Shown here in pieces: positions 58,154-64,000 of a stretch of DNA of 64,000 nt; the stretch's first letter is position 1; every line of letters starts with the position of its first letter. Position numbers and translations under genes: made by a program. The notes under the pieces are model-generated. The model saw only the letters and a program-made list of their open reading frames with translations. It was not told the origin of the DNA and did no database searches. The stretch comes from Bradyrhizobiaceae bacterium (GTDB lineage: Bacteria; Pseudomonadota; Alphaproteobacteria; Rhizobiales; Xanthobacteraceae): contig JADYXZ010000017.1 in the NCBI GenBank assembly GCA_020853885.1, positions 62,001-126,000 on the forward strand, in the 5' to 3' direction.

Positions 58154-60289
58154 ATGGCGACGGGCAGGGGTGCGGTTTTCATCGGAATAGCGGTGCTGGG
58201 CGCGTTCCCGCTGGCCGTGACGGCATGGGCGCAAGCGGTGCAGGAATTGCCGGAAATCCTGGTGACGACCCCGAGCCCGATCCTGTCCACGCTGCCGCCG
58301 GGCGGCGGCAATCTCCTGCCCGGGGCGCTCGTGATCGTCCCCGCCGCCTTGGTGCCTGTCACGGTCGTCACCGAATCCGACATCGAGATGAGTCCGGCCG
58401 CGAACGTCGGCGACCTCCTGTTCACCCGGCCCGGCATCACCGCCACGACCTTCGCGCCCGGCAGCGCGAGCCGCCCGATCATCCGCGGCCTCGACAATTA
58501 CCGCGTGCGGATTCAGGAGAACGGCATCGGCACCCACGATCTCTCGACGCTTGGCGAGGATCACGCGGTGCCGCTCGATCCGCTCGCCATTGAGCAAGTG
58601 GAAGTGATCCGCGGCCCCGCCACCTTGCGCTGGGGTTCGCAGGCGATCGGTGGCGTGGTCAACGCGATCAACAACCGCATTCCAGGCTTCCTGCCCGCGC
58701 CGGGCGTGAAAGGCGAACTGCGCGGCGGGCTCTCGTCGGTTGACAACGGCCGCGACGGCGCCGCCGTCGTCGACGCAGCGCAAGGTAATTTCGCGCTGCA
58801 CGTCGACGGCTTTGCCCGCGCCTCCGATGACTATCGCATTCCCGGCGGCCGGCAGAAGAATACTGCTGCGCGCTCGCACGGCGGCTCGCTCGGCGGCTCC
58901 GTCTTCTTCGACGGCGGCTTCGCCGGCCTGTCGGTCTCGCACATCGACAGCCTCTATCATGTCCCCGGCGAGGAAGCGGAAGAAGCCGGCACCCACATCG
59001 ATCTGCGCCAGACCAGGATCAACGCCAAGGGGGAGTTCACGCGCGGCGGCGCGTTTGTCGACAAGGTCCGCTACTGGTTCGGCTACACCGACTACAAGCA
59101 CAATGAGATCGGCGATGAAGGCGCCGGCCCCGAAGTGCTCGCCATCTTCAAGAACCGAGAATACGAGGGCCGCGTCGAGACCGAGCGCGGCAAGACCACG
59201 AGCGCGCTCGGCGAGCACAGCGGCGCCCTCGGCTTCCAGTTTGGCAGGCAGGAGATCAGCACCGGCGGCGAGGCGAGCGAATTGCTCGCGCCCGCCAATG
59301 CACGCCGCTTCGCCGGCTACATCTTCGAGGAAGCGACGATGGCGGGCGGCCGCCGCGTGCAGGTGGCTGGCCGCGTCGAGTATGTGAACGTCAAGGGTAC
59401 GGGCGCGATCTTTCCCGGCGACCCCACGGGCGGATTCATCTTCACGGGCGACGATCCCGACGAATTCGGCGCCTCGCGCAACTTCCTGCCGGTGAGCGGC
59501 AGCGTCGCGTTCCTGCAGGACTTGCCCGGCGGCCTGATCGCGAGCCTCGCGCTCCAGCATGTCGAGCGCGCGCCCGAGGCGACCGAGCTTTACTCGAAGG
59601 GCGCGCACCACGCTTCGCACACCTTCGAGATCGGCAACCCCAACCTCAAAGTCGAGGCGGCAAACTCCGTCGAGATCGGCCTGAAGAAGCCGCAGGGGCC
59701 GCTGCGCTTCGACGCCACGGCATATTACACGCGCTACCGCAACTTCATCTACAAGCATCTCACCGGCATCGAGTGCGGCCACGAGTTCGATGAATGCACC
59801 GTACCGCCCGCGCCCGACGCCGAGTTCGACCAGGTGTTCTTTGCCCAGCGCGACGCCACCTTCTACGGCGTCGAGATCGCGGGCCAGCTCGACGTGGCGC
59901 CGCTCGCCGGCGGCGCGTTCGGCGTCGACGGCCAGTACGACTTCGTGCACGCGAAGTTCCGCGACGAAACCTGGGTACCGCGCATCCCGCCGCACCGGCT
60001 CGGCGGCGGCCTGTTCTGGAGGAACGACACCTGGTTCGCGCGGGTGTCGCTCCTGCACGCCTTCGCCCAGAACAGGATCGCCGGGGAGGAAACCGCGACG
60101 CCGGGCTACAATCTCCTGCGCGCCGAGCTGAGCTACCGCAGGCAGCTCGCGAACGGGCGCAGCGTCACGCTCGGCCTTGTCGGCGACAACTTGCTCAACG
60201 AGCGCATCCGCAACCACGTCTCCTTCAACAAGGACGAGGTGCTGCTGCCGGCCCTCAACGTGCGCGGCTTCGCCAAGGTGACGTTTTGA
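58154..60289 (+). CDS. TonB-dependent outer membrane receptor, ZnuD-like
   Basis: 711 residues. Signal peptide 1-27 (ending TAWAQA), a TonB-box-like ILVT, then the plug with LIIRGLDNYRVRI-type repeats and the ZnuD-family words RIQENGIGTHDLS, VPLDPLAIEQVEVIRGPATL and SQAIGGVVNAINNRIPG. The barrel ends in the typical C-terminal Phe (KVTF). ZnuD proteins bring zinc (or haem) across the outer membrane. A region at SLYHVPGEEAEEAGTHIDL corresponds to the metal loop. The gene stands alone, behind the palindrome. Confidence 0.9.
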   Translation: MATGRGAVFIGIAVLGAFPLAVTAWAQAVQELPEILVTTPSPILSTLPPGGGNLLPGALVIVPAALVPVTVVTESDIEMSPAANVGDLLFTRPGITATTFAPGSASRPIIRGLDNYRVRIQENGIGTHDLSTLGEDHAVPLDPLAIEQVEVIRGPATLRWGSQAIGGVVNAINNRIPGFLPAPGVKGELRGGLSSVDNGRDGAAVVDAAQGNFALHVDGFARASDDYRIPGGRQKNTAARSHGGSLGGSVFFDGGFAGLSVSHIDSLYHVPGEEAEEAGTHIDLRQTRINAKGEFTRGGAFVDKVRYWFGYTDYKHNEIGDEGAGPEVLAIFKNREYEGRVETERGKTTSALGEHSGALGFQFGRQEISTGGEASELLAPANARRFAGYIFEEATMAGGRRVQVAGRVEYVNVKGTGAIFPGDPTGGFIFTGDDPDEFGASRNFLPVSGSVAFLQDLPGGLIASLALQHVERAPEATELYSKGAHHASHTFEIGNPNLKVEAANSVEIGLKKPQGPLRFDATAYYTRYRNFIYKHLTGIECGHEFDECTVPPAPDAEFDQVFFAQRDATFYGVEIAGQLDVAPLAGGAFGVDGQYDFVHAKFRDETWVPRIPPHRLGGGLFWRNDTWFARVSLLHAFAQNRIAGEETATPGYNLLRAELSYRRQLANGRSVTLGLVGDNLLNERIRNHVSFNKDEVLLPALNVRGFAKVTF

Positions 60290-60461
60290 TCGCCCGATAA
60301 CTGCGCCGAGGGCCGCGCCGGCTGTAACCGAATAACGGCATCTCGCCCGTCAGGGATGACGAATACCGTTTGGCGCCGAGGTGGTGCAGGGCTCCGGGCC
60401 GCGCACTGCTTGCGAAGAGCCGGACGATGCCTATACGATCTGTCCACAAGACGAACAAAAA

Positions 60462-60480
60462 GAGGGCGATGCAAGCCCTC
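60462..60480. promoter_or_regulatory. Small hairpin in the leader of the liv cluster
   Basis: GAGGGC-GATGCAA-GCCCTC, a perfect 6-bp stem about 65 bp before the binding-protein start. The 255-bp gap after the TonB receptor contains no gene; this and a possible promoter nearby (CTATACGATC) are all that is seen. Confidence 0.3.
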
Positions 60481-60544
60481 GACGGGGTGGCCGATGCCTT
60501 CGCGCGGCCATGCGTTCAGGGTGGGAAAATGTGAGGAGGATTCC

Positions 60545-61786
60545 GTGAAAACGACATATGTGCGCGGCCTTGCAGTGGCCGCGGCGTTGAGCCTGTGCAG
60601 CGCAGCGTCAGCACAGGAATCGATCAAGATCGGTTATGTCGATCCGCTTTCGGGCGGCGGCGCCAGCATCGGCGAGATTGGCCTCAAGACCTTCCAGTTC
60701 ATCGCCGAATTGCAGAACGCCAAGGGCGGCGTGCTCGGCAAGAAGATCGAGTTCGTGCCCTACGATAACAAGCTCAATCCGCAGGAATCGATTGTGCAGG
60801 TGCAGAAGGCGATTGACGCCGGTATCCGCATCATCACGCAAGGCAACGGCTCGGGAGCCGCTGCGGCGATCACCGAGTTCGTCGCCAAATACAACGAGCG
60901 CAACCCCGGCAAGGAAGTCATCTATCTCAACTACGCCGCGGTCGATCCGGTCCTCACCAACGACAAGTGCAACTACTGGCATTTCCGTTGGGATGCCAAT
61001 TCCGAGATCAAGATGGAAGCGATCACGAGCTACATGAAGGCCAACGCGTCCATCAAGAAGGTCTATCTCATCAATCAGGACTACTCCTTCGGTCAGTCGG
61101 TGCGCGCCGACGCGAAGAAGATGGTCTCGGCCAAGCGGCCGGACGTTCAGATCGTCGGCGACGAACTGCACCCGCTCATGAAGATCACCGATTTCGCGCC
61201 CTATATCGCAAAGATCAAGGCGTCGGGCGCCGACAGCGTGATCACGGGCAACTGGGGTCAGGATTTCGCGCTCCTGCTCAAGGCGGCGGCTGACGCGGGC
61301 CTCCAGGCCAACTGGTACACGTTCTATGCAGGCGGCGCCGGCGGCCCCACCGCGATCAAGCAGACCGGATTGAACCACCGCGTTTTCCAGATCTCCGAAG
61401 GCTTCGCCAATATTCCGCACGCGCCGGCGCAGGAATTCGAGAAGGCGCTGCGCGCCAAATACAATGTCGGCCTGTTCTATCCTCGCGCGGTCAACCAGTT
61501 CGGCATGCTGTTTGCCGCCATGGAGCAGACCAAGTCGGCCGATCCCAAGAAGATCGCGGCGGCGCTCGAGGGCATGAAGTTCAACGTCTTCAGCGGCGGG
61601 GAAGGCTTCATGCGCAAGGACGACCATCAGTTCTTCCAGCCCATGTACATCTCCTCCTTCGGCGAGCGCGGCTCGGGCGAGCCGCTCGACGAAGAGGGCA
61701 CCGGCTGGGGCTGGAAGCTGGTCGGCAAGATCGACACCGGCAGCACGATGGTGTCGACCACCTGCAAGATGCAGCGCCCGAACTGA
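60545..61786 (+). CDS. Branched-chain amino acid/amide-type ABC transporter substrate-binding protein
   Basis: 413-residue periplasmic binding protein of the LivJ/LivK (Peripla_BP_6) class. GTG start at 60545 with GTGAGGAGGATTCC in front. Signal peptide 1-24 (ending SAASAQ). Mature part starts ESIKIGYVDPLSGGGASIGE, with KKIEFVPYDNKLNPQESIVQ and a C-terminal disulfide region (VSTTCKMQRPN). The ligand may be a branched-chain amino acid, an amide, urea or another acid. A hairpin after its stop probably reduces read-through to the permease genes. Confidence 0.93.
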   Translation: MKTTYVRGLAVAAALSLCSAASAQESIKIGYVDPLSGGGASIGEIGLKTFQFIAELQNAKGGVLGKKIEFVPYDNKLNPQESIVQVQKAIDAGIRIITQGNGSGAAAAITEFVAKYNERNPGKEVIYLNYAAVDPVLTNDKCNYWHFRWDANSEIKMEAITSYMKANASIKKVYLINQDYSFGQSVRADAKKMVSAKRPDVQIVGDELHPLMKITDFAPYIAKIKASGADSVITGNWGQDFALLLKAAADAGLQANWYTFYAGGAGGPTAIKQTGLNHRVFQISEGFANIPHAPAQEFEKALRAKYNVGLFYPRAVNQFGMLFAAMEQTKSADPKKIAAALEGMKFNVFSGGEGFMRKDDHQFFQPMYISSFGERGSGEPLDEEGTGWGWKLVGKIDTGSTMVSTTCKMQRPN

Positions 61787-61795
61787 ACCGAACCC

Positions 61796-61825
61796 GAGGC
61801 CCCGCTGCGACCGCGGCGGGGCCTC
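61796..61825 (+). terminator. Attenuating hairpin between the binding protein and LivH genes
   Basis: GAGGCCCCGC and GCGGGGCCTC form a perfect 10-bp stem with a 10-base loop, followed by TTCATCG. It likely sets the binding protein above the permease in amount. Confidence 0.6.
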
Positions 61826-61846
61826 TTCATCGCAGGGTCCGCTTCA

Positions 61847-62797
61847 GTGCTTGAGCTTCTCATCGTCTCGACTCTGAATGGCGTGCTGTTCGGCATGCTG
61901 CTCTTCCTCATGGCGAGCGGTCTGACGCTCATTTTTTCCATGATGGGCGTGCTCAACTTCGCGCACGCCAGCTTCTACATGCTGGGCGCGTTCTTCGGCT
62001 TCCAGATCAGCCGCTGGGTCGGCTTCTGGCCGGCGCTCGTCGTGGGGCCGGTTCTGGTCGGCGCCATCGGCGCCGTGGTCGAGCGTTTCGGGCTGCGCAA
62101 CGTGCACCGGCACGGGCATGTACCGGAGCTCCTGTTCACCTTCGGCCTTGCGTTCGTGATCGAGGAAGTCGTGCAGATGATCTGGGGCAAGTCGCCGGTC
62201 GATTTCCGCGTACCCGAGGTGCTCGATTTCCCCGCCTTCACGATCTTTGCCACCAACTATCCGGCCTACAAGCTGTTCATGCTGCTGATCTCGATCGGCA
62301 TCTTCGTCGCGCTGTTTGCCGTGCTTACGAAGACCCGCATCGGCCTCATCGTGCAGGCGTCGCTCACGCATCCGAATATGGTCGCGCATCTCGGCCACAA
62401 CGTGCCGCTGGTGTTCATGCTGGTGTTCGGCCTGGGCTCGGCGCTCGCGGCCATCGCGGGCGTGATCGCCGGCCCCGCGCTGGTCACGCAATCCAACATG
62501 GCCGCACTCCTCGGGCCGATCCTGTTCGTGGTCGTGGTGGTCGGCGGTCTCGGCTCGCTGTCCGGCGCCTTCGTCGCGTCGTTGCTGATCGGATTGTTGC
62601 AGACCTTCGCCGTGTCGGTGAACGTTTCGCTTGCCGATGTCTTCGCGGTGTTCGGATTCACCCCTGGTCCTGACTCGATGCTGGACGACCTCTGGCGCGT
62701 CACGGTCGCCCAGATTGCGCCGATCCTGCCGTATCTGCTGCTCGTGCTCGTGCTGATCCTGAAACCGTCCGGCCTCATGGGAACGCGCGAGACATGA
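61847..62797 (+). CDS. Branched-chain amino acid ABC transporter permease LivH
   Basis: 316-residue permease from a GTG start at 61847 (VLELLIVSTLNGVLFGML). It has about eight helices and the family words MASGLTLIFSMMGVLNFAHA near the front and GPILFVVVVVGGLGSLSGAF near the end. ATGA overlap with livM. Its partner ATPases are beyond the window. Confidence 0.92.
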   Translation: MLELLIVSTLNGVLFGMLLFLMASGLTLIFSMMGVLNFAHASFYMLGAFFGFQISRWVGFWPALVVGPVLVGAIGAVVERFGLRNVHRHGHVPELLFTFGLAFVIEEVVQMIWGKSPVDFRVPEVLDFPAFTIFATNYPAYKLFMLLISIGIFVALFAVLTKTRIGLIVQASLTHPNMVAHLGHNVPLVFMLVFGLGSALAAIAGVIAGPALVTQSNMAALLGPILFVVVVVGGLGSLSGAFVASLLIGLLQTFAVSVNVSLADVFAVFGFTPGPDSMLDDLWRVTVAQIAPILPYLLLVLVLILKPSGLMGTRET

Positions 62798-64000
62798 CGG
62801 ACCGGGTCGTCAACGCCGTCGTCGGATCGGCCTCGCGCGGTGTGCCAATGAGCGCGCTGGCCCGTTACGGCGTCTGGGTTGTCGCCGCCGCCGTCCTTGC
62901 CGTCCTGCCGTTCGTGTTCGGCAGCGGCCTGGCGCTGACCGTCATGAGCCTGATGGGGATCGCCGTCATCTTCTCGCTTTCCTACAACATCCTGCTCGGC
63001 CAGACCGGACTCCTGTCCTTCGGGCATGCCGTCTATTACGGATTCGGCGGCTATCTCGCCGTGCATGCGATGAAGGCAATCGTCGCCAACGGACTGCCGG
63101 TGCCACTGCCGGTCATTCCGCTGGTCGGCGGGCTCGCCGGCCTGTTCTTCGCCGCGCTCTTCGGATGGGTTTCGACCAAGCGCAGCGGCACTGCCTTCGC
63201 GATGATCTCGCTCGGGCTTGCCGAGCTGATCGGCTCGAGCGCGTTGATCCTGCGCGGCTTCTTCGGCGGCGAGGAGGGAATCACCGCCGACCGCACCAAG
63301 CTCTTGCGCATTCTCGACTGGAGTTTCGGTCCGCAGGTGCAGGTCTATTACCTCATCGCGGTCTGGTGTCTGCTCTGCGCGATTCTGATGTACGCCGTCA
63401 CGCGCACGCCGCTCGGCCGCATGTGCAACGCCGTGCGCGACAATCCCGAGCGCGTGCAGTTTGTCGGCTATGACCCGCGCATGGTGCGCTTCCTCGCGTT
63501 CTGCCTGTCCGGCCTTTTTGCCGGCGTTGCCGGCGCGCTGGCCGCCATCAATTTCGAGATCGCCAATTCGGCGCTGTTCGGCGCGGTCCAGTCCGGCACC
63601 GTGCTGCTTGCCACCTTCATGGGTGGCGCCGGCTTCTTCTTCGGGCCGGTGCTCGGCGCCGTCCTCGTCGTCTATCTCCAGTTGATGCTCAGCGATCTGA
63701 CGGGGATCTGGCAGCTCTATTTCGGCCTGTTGTTCATTGCGATGGTGATGTTCGCCCCGTCCGGGCTCGCCGGCCTTATCATGATGCACCGGCCGCTGTG
63801 GCGCGCCCGCGCCCTGCACCGGATGGTGCCGGCTTATTTCGTCGCGCTCGTGCCGTTGCTCGTCATGCTGGCGGGCGCCGCCCTGATGATCGAGATGTTC
63901 CACCATCTGATGGTGAAGGCGGTGGAAGGACCGGCGATGAAGTTCATGTACATTCCGCTGCACGCCAACGCCGTCGGGCCCTGGCTCGTCGGCCTGCTGA
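62794..64000 (+). CDS. Branched-chain amino acid ABC transporter permease LivM (3' end missing)
   Basis: Frame stays open to the right edge, at least 402 codons. It begins MTDRVVNAVVGSASRGVPMS and shows the LivM words YNILLGQTGLLSFGHA, VSTKRSGTAFAMISLGLAEL, GGEEGITADRT and NAVRDNPERVQFVGYDPR. After the helix FFFGPVLGAVLVVYLQ it continues with a further hydrophobic section (ALVPLLVMLAGAAL) that is longer than the E. coli protein. It overlaps livH by ATGA. The ATPase genes livG/livF should follow outside the window. Confidence 0.92.
   Translation, partial: MTDRVVNAVVGSASRGVPMSALARYGVWVVAAAVLAVLPFVFGSGLALTVMSLMGIAVIFSLSYNILLGQTGLLSFGHAVYYGFGGYLAVHAMKAIVANGLPVPLPVIPLVGGLAGLFFAALFGWVSTKRSGTAFAMISLGLAELIGSSALILRGFFGGEEGITADRTKLLRILDWSFGPQVQVYYLIAVWCLLCAILMYAVTRTPLGRMCNAVRDNPERVQFVGYDPRMVRFLAFCLSGLFAGVAGALAAINFEIANSALFGAVQSGTVLLATFMGGAGFFFGPVLGAVLVVYLQLMLSDLTGIWQLYFGLLFIAMVMFAPSGLAGLIMMHRPLWRARALHRMVPAYFVALVPLLVMLAGAALMIEMFHHLMVKAVEGPAMKFMYIPLHANAVGPWLVGLL

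Noticed and set aside
58154..60289. TonB receptor for vitamin B12 with a cobalamin riboswitch
   Set aside because: No riboswitch-like leader is present; the gene starts right after the palindrome, and plug words match the ZnuD group.

Overview
The window is chromosomal DNA from an alphaproteobacterium, most likely of the Hyphomicrobiales (Rhizobiales), near the Bradyrhizobium/Rhodopseudomonas/Xanthobacteraceae group. The reasons are the very high GC content, the cox-ctaB-ctaG-coxC-SURF1-thrC-M16 protease gene order, PhaP-type phasins, an invasion-associated-locus-B protein, a tRNA-His that lacks the extra G-1 base, a CIRCE-controlled groESL operon, and many short intergenic palindromes of the kinds common in that group. 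This taxonomy is inference from gene content and order. I see no prophage, insertion sequence, CRISPR array, rRNA operon or replication origin. Almost everything looks like stable core or near-core chromosome.

Layout. 0-12 kb: a partial Bcr/CflA drug exporter and a convergent IalB protein, then the aa3-type cytochrome c oxidase operon with its assembly factors (coxB, coxA, ctaB, a 53-aa CoxF-like protein, ctaG, coxC, a DUF983 protein, SURF1), followed by thrC, an M16 peptidase and a GNAT acetyltransferase. 12-25 kb: a secreted hypothetical protein, an AsmA-like protein, acetoacetyl-CoA synthetase, an iron block (Fe3+ permease, Fe3+-binding protein, bacterioferritin, Bfd), a large PAS histidine kinase of the PleC/DivJ/PdhS type, and two phasins. 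25-31 kb: tRNA-His, a solitary CoxL-type molybdenum hydroxylase subunit, an aldo/keto reductase and a DUF3422 membrane protein.

31-47 kb is a block for oxidising small hydroxyacids. A lutABC lactate-utilisation operon carries a Pat-like acetyltransferase gene inside it. Two serine-hydrolase-fold proteins, an ICMT-type methyltransferase and an APH-kinase fusion follow. Then come the glycolate oxidase subunits glcD, glcE and glcF and a malate synthase A that could consume the glyoxylate they make. That malate synthase begins with a histone-H1-like tail of about 63 residues, nearly half Lys/Arg, and the next gene encodes another small protein with a basic tail. 47-58 kb: an L,D-transpeptidase, an MFS transporter, a TauE/SafE permease, groES-groEL, a YddA-like ABC transporter, a GtrA protein, a tandem universal stress protein, and hisZ-hisG. 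58-64 kb: a ZnuD-like TonB-dependent receptor behind a 36-bp palindrome, then a branched-chain amino-acid type ABC transporter (binding protein, LivH, LivM) that runs off the right edge.

No wholly new multigene system stands out. The observations most worth following are the H1-like tail on malate synthase, the translationally coupled membrane hydrolase/methyltransferase pair at 34.5-36.3 kb, the palindrome at the TonB receptor, and the GCAATGC repeats upstream of two phasin genes.
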